A stretch of DNA of 64,000 bases, taken from Flavobacterium urumqiense (GTDB lineage: Bacteria; Bacteroidota; Bacteroidia; Flavobacteriales; Flavobacteriaceae). The DNA is taken from the NCBI RefSeq assembly GCF_900108015.1, contig NZ_FNVP01000001.1, positions 620,001 to 684,000 of the forward strand. The letters run 5' to 3'. Made by a program: the position numbers and the translations under genes. Of the stretch, positions 52,277 to 61,770 are shown piece after piece. The notes beneath the pieces were generated by a model. The model made no database searches. It saw nothing but the letters and a program-made list of their open reading frames with translations, and was not told where the DNA came from. Numbering within the stretch: position 1 is the stretch's first letter; each line of letters starts with the position of its first letter.

Positions 52277-53557
52277 GTGGATTACGATAAAATCAAAGAG
52301 AAATTAGAAATTCTGGCAGACGCAGCAAAATATGATGTATCCTGTTCCTCAAGTGGCGGGAACCGAAAAAACACTAATAAAGGACTCGGCGATTCATCGG
52401 CTTCTGGAATTTGTCATACCTACACCGAAGATGGACGATGTGTTTCCTTGCTAAAAATATTACTTACCAATTTTTGTATTTATGATTGCGCGTATTGTGT
52501 CACTCGAAAAAGTAATGACATTCAGCGAGCCGCTTTTACCGTAGAAGAAGTGGTTGATTTGACCATCAATTTTTACAGAAGAAATTATATCGAAGGTCTT
52601 TTTTTAAGTTCAGGAATTTTTAAAAATGCCGATTATACGATGGAACGTTTAGTTCGAGTAGCCAAAAAATTAAGGTTAGAACATAATTTTAATGGGTACA
52701 TTCACCTGAAAAGTATTCCTGGAGCTTCCGATGAAATAATGCGAGAAGCCGGATTATACGCAGATAGGTTGAGTATGAATTTAGAAATTCCTACTGAATC
52801 TGGATTGAAATTATTGGCGCCAGATAAAAATCATCAAGACATGATTAAGCCGATGCGTTTTGTAAAAAATGAACTCATTCAATACAAGGAAGAAAAGAAA
52901 AAATTCAAAAGCACACCTAAATTTGCTCCAGCTGGACAAAGTACACAAGTAATTGTTGGGGCAACGCAAGAAAACGATTTTCAAATCATTCAGGTCGCCG
53001 ATCATTTTTATAATAATTTTAATTTAAAACGTGTCTATTATTCTGGTTATGTACCCGTTTCCAATGATGCACGATTGCCAGCCATCGGTGTTCAAGTTCC
53101 GTTGGTACGTGAAAACAGATTGTATCAAGCCGATTGGCTGATGCGTTTTTACGGGTTTAAAGCCAATGAAATTCTGGAAAAAAATAACCCATTTCTCGAT
53201 TTAGAAGTTGATCCAAAAATGGGATGGGCTCTTCGGAACATCACGCAGTTTCCAGTAATTATTCAAAATGCTCCGCTTGAAATGATTCTTCGTGTTCCGG
53301 GTATAGGAGTAAAATCGGCACACAAAATTGTTCATGCCAGACGATTCCAAAATCTGACCATGGAACACCTAAAAAAAATTGGTGTGTCATTAAACCGAGC
53401 AAAATATTTTATATCCGTAAGCAACGAAAATACCCATTTAAAATTTTTGAACGCCTTGAATTTAAAGGAAATTATTCTCAGTGATATGAAATCAAAATTT
53501 GAGAAACCGTTTGATAATCAATTATCATTACTCAATGACACAACTTTCCTACGATAA
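52277..53557 (+). CDS. Putative DNA modification/repair radical SAM protein (GTG start)
   Basis: This 426-residue protein has the radical SAM cluster motif in NFCIYDCAYCVTRKS (CxxxCxxC), with an additional conserved N-terminal segment KGLGDSSASGICHTYTEDGR. Near the C-terminus is a helix-hairpin-helix, RVPGIGVKSAHKIVHARRF, a DNA-binding element. The family is known as a putative DNA modification/repair radical SAM protein paired with a DUF4130 protein, exactly as here. The chemistry is not established. The start is GTG at 52277, preceded by an AAGGAAA stretch; no in-frame ATG fits. It overlaps the next gene by 23 bases. Confidence 0.88.
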   Translation: MDYDKIKEKLEILADAAKYDVSCSSSGGNRKNTNKGLGDSSASGICHTYTEDGRCVSLLKILLTNFCIYDCAYCVTRKSNDIQRAAFTVEEVVDLTINFYRRNYIEGLFLSSGIFKNADYTMERLVRVAKKLRLEHNFNGYIHLKSIPGASDEIMREAGLYADRLSMNLEIPTESGLKLLAPDKNHQDMIKPMRFVKNELIQYKEEKKKFKSTPKFAPAGQSTQVIVGATQENDFQIIQVADHFYNNFNLKRVYYSGYVPVSNDARLPAIGVQVPLVRENRLYQADWLMRFYGFKANEILEKNNPFLDLEVDPKMGWALRNITQFPVIIQNAPLEMILRVPGIGVKSAHKIVHARRFQNLTMEHLKKIGVSLNRAKYFISVSNENTHLKFLNALNLKEIILSDMKSKFEKPFDNQLSLLNDTTFLR

Positions 53558-54302
53558 TACTTTTGAGGGTTTGCTTACAACGGTTTTCGAAATTTATGAA
53601 TTCAAATATTCAAACCCAAAAATCAGTAAAAAAGACGATTTACAGCACAATTTATTCGCTGAAAAAATAGAAATTATTACCGATATTTCTAAATCCGATC
53701 GTGTTATTAAAAAGCTCAACGCACAAATTGGTAATGATGGTGTTCGCTGTATTATTTACGCTTTTCTGTCTGAAAAAATAGGTTTAGAAGATGTGATTTT
53801 TAATGTAATAAATTATGCGGTTCAAAATCCTGCCATTAATATTATGAAAGATTTTGCAAATGAAAGTGTGTTGCAAATTTCTCAACTAACCAAAAATGTG
53901 GGTCGCGAAAAGCACCGAATGGAAGCATTCATTAGATTCGAACAATTGAAAGACGGCATTTATTTTGCTAAAATTGATCCCGATTTTGATGTTTTGACTT
54001 TAATTATAAGACATTTTAAAAATCGTTACCAAGATCAGAAATGGATTATATATGATTTACGACGAAAATATGGTGTGTATTATGATCTGAATGATGCCGA
54101 AATTGTGATGATGGATTTAGATATAAAATCATTAGATGATAAAAACAATCAAGTTTTTTCGGACACCGAAATTAATTATCAGAAACTGTGGTGGGAATAT
54201 TTTGACCACACTAATATAAAAGAACGAAAAAACACTAAGCTTCACGTACAGCATGTTCCAAAACGCTATTGGAAATACCTAACCGAAAAGAAAATGTTTT
54301 AG
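53535..54302 (+). CDS. DUF4130 putative DNA metabolism protein, partner of the radical SAM protein
   Basis: This 255-residue protein begins SYDNTFEGLLTTVFEIYE and contains VGREKHRMEAFIRFEQLKDG and FAKIDPDFDVLTLIIRHF, then a C-terminal WWEYFDHTNIKERKNTKLH and VPKRYWKYLTEKK, all characteristic of DUF4130. In other bacteria the same domain is fused to a uracil-DNA-glycosylase-like domain (UdgX type), which supports a DNA repair role. ATG at 53535 lies inside the 3' end of the radical SAM gene, so the two are coupled in translation. Confidence 0.87.
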   Translation: MTQLSYDNTFEGLLTTVFEIYEFKYSNPKISKKDDLQHNLFAEKIEIITDISKSDRVIKKLNAQIGNDGVRCIIYAFLSEKIGLEDVIFNVINYAVQNPAINIMKDFANESVLQISQLTKNVGREKHRMEAFIRFEQLKDGIYFAKIDPDFDVLTLIIRHFKNRYQDQKWIIYDLRRKYGVYYDLNDAEIVMMDLDIKSLDDKNNQVFSDTEINYQKLWWEYFDHTNIKERKNTKLHVQHVPKRYWKYLTEKKMF

Positions 54303-54341
54303 ACTTACAAACATTTCCGTATTTTTGCAAAAAAAATTCCC

Positions 54342-55334
54342 TTGATAAAAATTGGCAACATAATATTACCAGATTTCCCGCTACTTCTTGCACCGATGGA
54401 AGATGTGAGCGATCCGCCGTTTCGTAGATTGTGTAAAATGCATGGTGCCGATATGATGTATTCGGAATTTATTTCTTCTGAAGGATTAATCCGTGACGCT
54501 ATCAAAAGCCGAATGAAATTAGACATCTTCGATTACGAACGTCCCGTTGGAATCCAGATTTTTGGCGGAGACGAAGAAGCCATGGCGATGTCCTCAAAGA
54601 TTGTGTCTACTGTAAATCCCGATATAATTGATATAAATTTTGGTTGCCCTGTCAAAAAAGTCGTTTGCAAAGGTGCCGGCGCCGGAGTTCTGAAAGATGT
54701 CGATTTGATGATTCGTCTGACCAAAGCCGTTATCTCCAGCACGCATTTGCCTGTAACGGTAAAAACGCGTTTGGGTTGGGACGATAATTCGATTAATATT
54801 GATGAAGTTGCAGAGCGGTTGCAAGACATTGGTGTTGCTGCTTTGAGTATACATGCCAGAACACGTGCCCAAATGTATAAAGGCCATTCCGACTGGTCGC
54901 ACATTGCGCGAGTAAAAAATAATCCTAGAATCACGATGCCTATTTTTGGTAATGGCGATATTGATTCTCCCGAAAAAGCATTACAATATAAAAATGAATA
55001 CGGTATTGACGGAATCATGATTGGTCGCGCTGCAATTGGTTATCCTTGGATTTTTGAAGAAATCAAACATTATTTCAAAACTGGGGAACATTTAGCTAAA
55101 CCCACCGTTATTGATAGAGTTGAAGCAGTTCGAAATCACCTGACATGGGCCATGGAATGGAAGGGAGAAAGATTGGGAATTGTTGAAACGCGTCCTCATT
55201 ATACCAATTATTTCAAAGGAATTCATTCTTTTAAAACGCACAAGCAACAATTGGTAACCTTAGACCGACCGGAAGAATTGTTCGCCGCTTTGAATGAAAT
55301 CGAAGAAGCGTATGCGGGTTATGAGGTTATTTAG
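54342..55334 (+). CDS. dusB: tRNA-dihydrouridine synthase (TTG start)
   Basis: This 330-residue FMN enzyme reduces uridines in the tRNA D-loop. It has LAPMEDVSDPPFRRLC, DINFGCPVKKVVCKGAGAG (active-site Cys region), VKTRLGWDD, IHARTRAQMYKGHSDW and NGDIDSPEKA, then GIMIGRAAIGYPWIF. These fit the DusB branch. The start is TTG at 54342, since the next ATG would cut into the FMN-binding strand. A TATTTTTG -7-like element is at 54320-54327, about 14 bases upstream. It is probably transcribed separately from the upstream DUF4130 gene. Confidence 0.93.
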   Translation: MIKIGNIILPDFPLLLAPMEDVSDPPFRRLCKMHGADMMYSEFISSEGLIRDAIKSRMKLDIFDYERPVGIQIFGGDEEAMAMSSKIVSTVNPDIIDINFGCPVKKVVCKGAGAGVLKDVDLMIRLTKAVISSTHLPVTVKTRLGWDDNSINIDEVAERLQDIGVAALSIHARTRAQMYKGHSDWSHIARVKNNPRITMPIFGNGDIDSPEKALQYKNEYGIDGIMIGRAAIGYPWIFEEIKHYFKTGEHLAKPTVIDRVEAVRNHLTWAMEWKGERLGIVETRPHYTNYFKGIHSFKTHKQQLVTLDRPEELFAALNEIEEAYAGYEVI

Positions 55335-55345
55335 ATTCGTAATTT

Positions 55346-55405
55346 AAACACGAATTCCGCTAATTTGCACAAATTGATTCGTGTAAAATGGTGGAATTCG
55401 TGTTT
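55346..55405. repeat. Nested inverted repeat between convergent dus and permease genes
   Basis: The outer arms AAACACGAATTCC (55346-55358) and GGAATTCGTGTTT (55393-55405) are perfect complements. An inner palindrome AATTTGCACAAATT occupies 55363-55376. It may act as a bidirectional terminator or belong to a dispersed genomic repeat. Confidence 0.65.
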
Positions 55406-55423
55406 TATTTTAAATGGGAAACC

Positions 55424-56623
55424 TTATTCCAACAACTTTTTACTCACGCGGCTACTCGCAATCAATGAAGCGACAAAACCGAGTGTAATAATAGTTGCCA
55501 TAACAATCAATACATTTTCTACTTTGAAAACCACAGGATAAGCAAGAGTTGGGGTTATCATAATTAGTTCAAATTGTTGTTGAAGTAACACAATTATAAT
55601 TCCTAAAACAAGCCCTATAATTCCTCCAAAAACACTCAATAAAGTGCCTTGAAGCAGGAATATTTTTCGCAAATCCTTGATTTCAGTTCCGAGATTGAAT
55701 AAGGTTTTTAAGTTTCCTTTTTTGTCTAAAATCATCATAATCAAAGCGCCAATCAGGTTAAAAAGTGCTACAACAATCACCAAAGTAAATATTAAATACA
55801 CAGCAATATTCTCTGTATTTAGCATTTTATACAAGGATTCGTTAAGCTGAGCCCTATTTTTTATGGTGATTTTATCCTTAAAAATGGTTTGTAGTTTGTT
55901 AATGATTGAGCTTTCATCAGCACCAGGTTTTACTTTTATTTCAATTCCAGAAACCTGATTGGTTTTATATTCCAATAGTTCTTGCGCCAAACCTAAATCT
56001 GCAAAAACATATTTAGAATCTAAATCTTCGCTGATGGCATAAATCCCAACGGGAATGATATCTGTTTTGTTAAATGCTTGTTCTTCATTTTCAATGCTGC
56101 CTTTTCCTGCCTTTGGAACCATCACCTCCAATTGATTATTAAAATCGAGTAATCCCATCGAAAATTTTTGTGCAATCCCATAACCAACCACCACTTGATA
56201 CGTGTCCTGCTTCAGCCATTGGCCGTTGAATAGTTTTTTTTCGATAGCATTAACTTTGCTGAAATTAGCATCAACTCCTTTTAGATACGTGACTTCCTGT
56301 TTCCCGTCAAAAGTAAATAAAACCCGTTCTTCAATTATTTTGGTGTAAGAAGCAAGACCGTCAATTTTCTTGATTTGACTTTCCTGATTGGGGGAAATAA
56401 AAAATGATTTCCCTAAAGTACTGCTTATTTTTAAATCGGGATCAATGTCATTAGTAAACGAAAGACTAAAAACTTTTAAGCCACTAAAAACTGATAAAAC
56501 TACAAACAAAGCCATTGCGCCAACAATTATTCCCATGCTGGCAATGCGATTGATAATATTTATAGCGTTGTTTTTACTGTTGCTAAGAATGTAGCGTTTA
56601 GCTATGTAAAGAGGGAAATTCAA
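55424..56623 (-). CDS. LolC/E-like ABC transporter permease (TTG start)
   Basis: This 399-residue inner-membrane protein has one N-terminal transmembrane helix (about 22-46, RIASMGIIVGAMALFVVLSV), a periplasmic MacB-like domain (about 47-265) and three C-terminal helices of the FtsX domain (about 270-395). This is the topology of LolC/LolE/MacB permeases that extract lipoproteins or other substrates without transporting them across the membrane. No ATPase gene is adjacent. The start is TTG at 56623; the first in-frame ATG would remove the conserved FPLYIAKRYILS stretch. It begins 3 bases after the rbfA stop. Confidence 0.85.
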   Translation of the reverse strand: MNFPLYIAKRYILSNSKNNAINIINRIASMGIIVGAMALFVVLSVFSGLKVFSLSFTNDIDPDLKISSTLGKSFFISPNQESQIKKIDGLASYTKIIEERVLFTFDGKQEVTYLKGVDANFSKVNAIEKKLFNGQWLKQDTYQVVVGYGIAQKFSMGLLDFNNQLEVMVPKAGKGSIENEEQAFNKTDIIPVGIYAISEDLDSKYVFADLGLAQELLEYKTNQVSGIEIKVKPGADESSIINKLQTIFKDKITIKNRAQLNESLYKMLNTENIAVYLIFTLVIVVALFNLIGALIMMILDKKGNLKTLFNLGTEIKDLRKIFLLQGTLLSVFGGIIGLVLGIIIVLLQQQFELIMITPTLAYPVVFKVENVLIVMATIITLGFVASLIASSRVSKKLLE

Positions 56624-56626
56624 ATC

Positions 56627-57019
56627 TTATTGAAATCTGCGTTTGTCCAAAAGATCTCTGTTTTCTATAGGATTATCTCTGTTAGCTAAGGCATTGTCAA
56701 TTTTTTCAATGTAATCTAAAGAGTCGTCTATAAAGAAAACCAAATTAGGAACTTTACGCAATTGCAAACGAACTCTTTGTGATAAATCATGTTTTATTGT
56801 TTTAGAATTGGACTTAACCGCTTCTAAAATCTCCTTTGCTTTATCCTGAGGGAAAACACTTAAATGAACAGTAGCCACTGATAAATCTGTAGTTACAGTA
56901 ACCTTGGATACCGAAATAATTAAATTAGCTACTCCGTTTTTTCTCACTTCACCTTGTAGAATATCAACCAAATCTTTTTGGATAACCCCACCTATTTTTT
57001 TCTGTCTATTTGTTTCCAT
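56627..57019 (-). CDS. rbfA: Ribosome-binding factor A
   Basis: This 130-residue protein binds the 30S subunit and helps 16S rRNA 5'-end maturation, notably in the cold. It has the KH-like fold signature: RQKKIGGVIQKDLVDIL at the start, ISVSKVTVTTDLSVATVHLSVF in the middle, and LRKVPNLVFFIDDSLDYIEKI, here VPNLVFFIDDSLDY, near the end. Length is typical. It is translated just ahead of the LolC/E-like permease gene with a 3-base gap. Its upstream region is shared with the AddA-like gene and contains repeat copy 3. Confidence 0.94.
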   Translation of the reverse strand: METNRQKKIGGVIQKDLVDILQGEVRKNGVANLIISVSKVTVTTDLSVATVHLSVFPQDKAKEILEAVKSNSKTIKHDLSQRVRLQLRKVPNLVFFIDDSLDYIEKIDNALANRDNPIENRDLLDKRRFQ

Positions 57020-57101
57020 GCTGCAAAAATACTACTTTTAAGTTTTATCCCGAAGTTTCGCGACAATTTTTAAAAACAACCTAGCAATAGTTGTATTTTT
57101 A

Positions 57102-57177
57102 GGAGCTATTTCCTGCTATTCGCTATATCTTACGTGCCGAACACCGGCACATAAGGATGTCGCTTCTATCAGGGCTA
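57102..57177 (+). repeat. Dispersed hairpin repeat, copy 3
   Basis: The ends are GGAGCTATTTCCTGCT and ATCAGGGCTA. The central stem is ATCTTACGTGCCG paired with CGGCACATAAGGAT around an AACAC loop. It lies between the divergent rbfA and AddA-like genes. Confidence 0.75.
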
Positions 57178-57222
57178 GGACATTCCAGAAATTAGAACGC
57201 TAATTGTAAATCATAAATCTTA

Positions 57223-60200
57223 ATGCAAAGACCTTCCTTCTCCATATATGACGCATCGGCCGGTTCGGGAAAAACGTACGCTTTGGTCAAAGAATATTTA
57301 AAAATTATTCTTGTTGCCAAAAAAAATGATGCCTATCGCAACATTCTCGCCATTACGTTTACCAATAAAGCGGTGCACGAAATGAAAAGCCGAATCGTAG
57401 GCAGTTTGTCCGAATTTGCTAAAGACGAACCAAGTGAGAAAGCACAAGATCTAATGCAGGATTTAGCAATAGATACGGAACTTTCCATTATTGAAATCAA
57501 AATTAAATCACAACAAATCATAAAGCATATCATTCACAATTATGCTGCTTTCGATATTTCTACCATTGATAAATTTACGCACAAAGTGATTCGCGCTTTT
57601 GCACACGATTTGAATTTACCCATGACTTTTGAAGTCACTTTGGACACTGAGAATTTATTGATTGAAGCCGTCGATGCCATTATTGCCCAAGCCGGAGAAG
57701 ATGAAACATTAACAAAACTGTTAATAGATTTCACGATGGAAAAAACGGATGATGACAAATCTTGGGATATTTCACGAGAGATCCTCGATACCGGTCGTTT
57801 AGTTCTTAATGAAAATAATCGAAACGAAATCTCGCATTTTCAAGATAAATCCATCGCTGAGTTTGTTGAAATAAAAAACAAATTATCTGAAGCCTGCAAA
57901 GTTTTGGAAAAAGAAAGTGTTGTTTTTGCTGAAGAAGCATTGTTGTTAATAGAAAAAAACGGAATTGATGCCAAATCATTTTCTGCAGGACATTTTCCAA
58001 AACATTTGTTAAGCATTCAGGAAGGAAAATTCAATCCAAAAAACAAAACCTATCACGAATTTGACGATATAAAAATTAATAAAACGGCAAAAGATCGAGC
58101 GATTATTGAAAACATAATCCCGGATTTATTACAAATTTTGGACCGGATTTATAAAACTTTCGAAAAAAGAGATTTCTACAAAGCTTTTCTGAAAAACATC
58201 ACACCATTATCATTGCTAAATACAGTCAGCAATGAATTAGCAAAAATTCAAAGCGAGCAGAATGTTCTTTCCATTTCGGAATTTAACGCTATAATCCATA
58301 GAGAAATTCAAAACCAGCCGGCACCTTTTATATATGAAAGATTGGGAGAGCGCTATCGTCATTTTTTTATTGACGAATTTCAGGATACATCCGAAATGCA
58401 ATGGCAGAATTTAATTCCCCTTATTGATAATGCTACGTCTAGCGAAAATGATGGCGAAAAAGGAACTTTGATGATTGTGGGCGATCCAAAACAATCTATT
58501 TACAGATGGCGTGGCGGAAAAGCCGAGCAATTTATCGACTTGAGTAAAGAACAAAATCCGTTTAATAATCCGGAGAAAGTTCTGGAACATTTAGATAAAA
58601 ATTATAGAAGTTATTCGCAGGTAATTCAATTCAACAATGATTTCTTTCAACTATTATCGAATGAATTTGAACATTTAGATTATAAAGATTTATACGAAAA
58701 TCACAGTCATCAAAAGACAAATGATAAAACTGGCGGTTATGTAAATATTTCTTTTATTCCAAAAGTGGAAACTTCAGAAGACGAGGAAGAAACTTTAGAT
58801 AAAACAGAATTATTTGTTTTAGCGACATTAAACACGATCCAAACAGTAATTAGAGAAGGTTTTGAATATAAAGACATCGTGATTCTGACCAGAAAACGAA
58901 GCCAGGGAATTGCGATCGCTAATTATTTAACAGAACAAAAAATTCCGCTTTTGTCATCAGAAACATTGCTGATACAAAACGCTACTGAAGTTCGGCTGAT
59001 TATTCATTTATTAAAATATTTGAAAAACAGTTCTGATTTGGAATCTAAAGCTAATTTTCTCCAATATTTAGCGCAAAATATTCAGGATCAAATACCAATC
59101 CATGATTTTATTGCTAAAGGAATGTCTTTAATTCAAGAAACGGATTTCGAAAATTGGCTGACGAGTTTCAATGTGGAATTATCTTTTCAAAATATTAGAA
59201 AAAAATCATTGTATGAGGCTGTCGAGGTTATTATTTCGAAATTTCTAAATCCAACAATAAGTAATGCTTATGTGCAATATTTCCTGGACATTGTTCTTGA
59301 GCGAGACATTCGTAACCAAGCAGGAATTTCGGATTTTATAAATTTTTGGGACAAAAATGCCGAGAAATTCAGTATTCCTTCGCCGGAAGGTAACAATGCT
59401 GTTCGGATTATGACGATTCATAAATCAAAAGGATTGGAATTTCCAGTGGTTATTTTTCCTTTTGCTGAAGAAGATTACAACAGAAAACCAAAAGATAAAC
59501 TATGGCTCAACGCCGGAGAGGAAAATATAGGTTTGCCTAAAGTTTTAATTGACAATAGTAGTGCCGTAGAAGGTTTTGGAGAGGAAGCATCATTGGTTTA
59601 TAACCAAAAAAAGCAAGAAGAATTGTTGGATAACATCAATGTTTTATATGTGGCTTTAACTCGTGCCGAAGAACAATTATATGTTGTTTCCAATATGAAT
59701 TTGTCCCGAAAAGGAGAAATTCCAAAAAATAATATGTGTACTTTTTTTATTAATTATTTGATGAGTAAAGGAGAATTCGACGAAAGTAAATTGGTGTACG
59801 AATTTGGGAATTCAATAAAATTGTCTGTTGACAAGAAACATGTAGATAGTTCTAAAACGATTCCTTTGGTTACGGAAATTCTCAATCCAAAAAACATAAA
59901 AATTGCTCAACGAGAAGCTCTTATGTGGGGAACGCACCAGCAAGAAGCTATAGAGTACGGAAATGTAGTTCACGAAATTCTGTCTTTTGTAAAAACAAAA
60001 GTCGACGTGGATTTAGCGATTACAAAATCCATCGAGAGTGGATTAATCAATTTTGGACAAAAAGAAACGGTTTATAAAAGTATTCAAGAAATTGTTAATC
60101 ATAGTGAACTTTCAATTTATTTTTCTGCGGAAAATGAGGTTTTAAACGAACAAACCATAATCCAAAAGCAAGGGAAAACCATCAAGCCGGATCGAATGGT

Positions 60201-60372
60201 GATAAACAAAGATAAAGAAGTGTTTTTGTTGGATTATAAAACTGGAACACACAATTCAAAATACCAATTACAATTGGAAAATTATCAACAGGCAATAGAA
60301 TTAATGGGATACAAAGTGGTAAAAAAAGCACTTGTGTATATAGGTTCAGCAATCGATGTAGTACATTTGTAA
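57223..60372 (+). CDS. AddA/RecB-like UvrD-family helicase with C-terminal nuclease
   Basis: This 1049-residue protein carries the Walker A motif in DASAGSGKTYALVKEY, AITFTNKAVHEMK (motif Ia), FIDEFQDTSEMQW (motif II), GDPKQSIYRWRGG (motif III) and IMTIHKSKGLEFPVVIF (motif V). The C-terminal PD-(D/E)xK nuclease shows HEILSFVK, KPDRMVIN and FLLDYKTGTHNSKYQLQLENYQ (here LLDYKTGTHNSKYQLQ). It should process double-strand breaks for recombination together with an AddB-like protein, whose gene begins at 63268. Two unrelated genes (kbl and ompA) lie between them. Confidence 0.9.
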   Translation: MQRPSFSIYDASAGSGKTYALVKEYLKIILVAKKNDAYRNILAITFTNKAVHEMKSRIVGSLSEFAKDEPSEKAQDLMQDLAIDTELSIIEIKIKSQQIIKHIIHNYAAFDISTIDKFTHKVIRAFAHDLNLPMTFEVTLDTENLLIEAVDAIIAQAGEDETLTKLLIDFTMEKTDDDKSWDISREILDTGRLVLNENNRNEISHFQDKSIAEFVEIKNKLSEACKVLEKESVVFAEEALLLIEKNGIDAKSFSAGHFPKHLLSIQEGKFNPKNKTYHEFDDIKINKTAKDRAIIENIIPDLLQILDRIYKTFEKRDFYKAFLKNITPLSLLNTVSNELAKIQSEQNVLSISEFNAIIHREIQNQPAPFIYERLGERYRHFFIDEFQDTSEMQWQNLIPLIDNATSSENDGEKGTLMIVGDPKQSIYRWRGGKAEQFIDLSKEQNPFNNPEKVLEHLDKNYRSYSQVIQFNNDFFQLLSNEFEHLDYKDLYENHSHQKTNDKTGGYVNISFIPKVETSEDEEETLDKTELFVLATLNTIQTVIREGFEYKDIVILTRKRSQGIAIANYLTEQKIPLLSSETLLIQNATEVRLIIHLLKYLKNSSDLESKANFLQYLAQNIQDQIPIHDFIAKGMSLIQETDFENWLTSFNVELSFQNIRKKSLYEAVEVIISKFLNPTISNAYVQYFLDIVLERDIRNQAGISDFINFWDKNAEKFSIPSPEGNNAVRIMTIHKSKGLEFPVVIFPFAEEDYNRKPKDKLWLNAGEENIGLPKVLIDNSSAVEGFGEEASLVYNQKKQEELLDNINVLYVALTRAEEQLYVVSNMNLSRKGEIPKNNMCTFFINYLMSKGEFDESKLVYEFGNSIKLSVDKKHVDSSKTIPLVTEILNPKNIKIAQREALMWGTHQQEAIEYGNVVHEILSFVKTKVDVDLAITKSIESGLINFGQKETVYKSIQEIVNHSELSIYFSAENEVLNEQTIIQKQGKTIKPDRMVINKDKEVFLLDYKTGTHNSKYQLQLENYQQAIELMGYKVVKKALVYIGSAIDVVHL

Positions 60373-60442
60373 CCTAAATTATAAACTTTGAGTCTTCATG
60401 TCGTTAGGACAAGAGCTTTAAATCTTAAACTTTAACAATATC

Positions 60443-61636
60443 ATGTACGGAAAAATACAACAACACCTGCAAGCAGAGCTTCAATCGATTGTGGATAATG
60501 GAATTTTTAAATCAGAAAGAATTATTACTTCACCACAAGGAGCAGAAATCACGATTTCAACAGGAGAAAAAGTGTTAAATTTTTGTTCCAATAATTATCT
60601 TGGATTGTCATCGCATCCCGAAGTAATTCAAGCTGCAAAAGATGCTTTGGATACACATGGTTTCGGAATGTCATCAGTGCGTTTTATTTGTGGAACTCAG
60701 GATATTCACAAGACATTGGAAAAAAAAATATCTGAATTTTACGGAACGGAAGATACTATTCTTTACGCAGCTGCTTTTGATGCTAATGGTGGGGTTTTCG
60801 AGCCGTTACTGGGAGAGCAAGACTGTATTATATCTGATAGTTTGAATCATGCTTCTATTATTGATGGCGTTCGTTTGTGTAAAGCAGCGCGCTATCGCTA
60901 TGAAAATAGCAATATGGAAGATTTGGAGCAACAATTAATCAAGGCTACGGAAGCTGGAACTCGTTTCAAATTAATTGTTACGGACGGTGTCTTTTCTATG
61001 GACGGAGTAGTAGCGCCATTGGATAAGATTTGTGATTTAGCCGATAAATATGATGCTATGGTTATGGTTGATGAATGTCACGCTGCTGGATTCATTGGTG
61101 CAACCGGAAAAGGAACATTAGAAGCGAAAGGAGTAATGGGCCGTGTAGATATCATTACTGGAACTTTAGGAAAAGCACTTGGTGGTGCTATGGGTGGTTA
61201 TACCACTGCCAAAAAAGAAATTATTGAAATTTTGCGTCAACGATCAAGACCTTATTTGTTCTCAAATTCTTTGGCTCCTGCTATCGTTGGAGCTTCCATA
61301 AAAGTTTTTGAAATATTAGAAAGAGATACTGTTTTACGTGATAAATTAGAATGGAATACTAATTATTTCAAGGAAGGAATGAAAAAAGCAGGATTTGATA
61401 TAATTGATGGCGATTCAGCGATCGTTCCGGTGATGTTATATGATGCTAAATTGTCACAGAATATGGCAAACGAGCTGTTGAAAAAAGGAATTTACGTAAT
61501 TGGCTTCTTTTTTCCGGTAGTTCCAAAAGATAAAGCTAGAATTAGAGTTCAATTATCAGCGGCGCACACCACTGCTCATTTAGATAAAGCAATTAATGCT
61601 TTTATTGAAGTGGGTAAGATGCTAAAAGTTATATAA
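60443..61636 (+). CDS. kbl: Glycine C-acetyltransferase (2-amino-3-ketobutyrate CoA ligase)
   Basis: This 397-residue PLP enzyme cleaves 2-amino-3-oxobutyrate with CoA into glycine and acetyl-CoA in threonine breakdown. It has [38 protein letters not shown] (here [17 protein letters not shown]), [23 protein letters not shown] (PLP-ring Asp) and [14 protein letters not shown] with the Schiff-base Lys. Length is exact for Kbl. The usual partner, threonine dehydrogenase, is not in this window. The related KBL/BioF/HemA enzymes are less likely because of the close match in the N-terminal and [13 protein letters not shown] regions. Confidence 0.93.
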   Translation: MYGKIQQHLQAELQSIVDNGIFKSERIITSPQGAEITISTGEKVLNFCSNNYLGLSSHPEVIQAAKDALDTHGFGMSSVRFICGTQDIHKTLEKKISEFYGTEDTILYAAAFDANGGVFEPLLGEQDCIISDSLNHASIIDGVRLCKAARYRYENSNMEDLEQQLIKATEAGTRFKLIVTDGVFSMDGVVAPLDKICDLADKYDAMVMVDECHAAGFIGATGKGTLEAKGVMGRVDIITGTLGKALGGAMGGYTTAKKEIIEILRQRSRPYLFSNSLAPAIVGASIKVFEILERDTVLRDKLEWNTNYFKEGMKKAGFDIIDGDSAIVPVMLYDAKLSQNMANELLKKGIYVIGFFFPVVPKDKARIRVQLSAAHTTAHLDKAINAFIEVGKMLKVI

Positions 61637-61702
61637 TTTTGATCTGAAGTTATATAATTTCCACTTTTGATCTTATTTGTAGGTTTTTTTTAACATTTCA
61701 TT

Positions 61703-61732
61703 TTGTATTTATAAAATTACGCACTACTTTTG
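61703..61732 (+). promoter_or_regulatory. Bacteroidota-type promoter of the OmpA-family gene
   Basis: TTG (61703-61705), a 19-base spacer and TACTTTTG (61725-61732) lie 38 bases before the ATG. This is one of the best promoter matches in the window and fits an abundant outer-membrane protein. Confidence 0.68.
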
Positions 61733-61770
61733 TTTGTAATTAACTAAATTTTTAATTAAAAAAAATAAGT

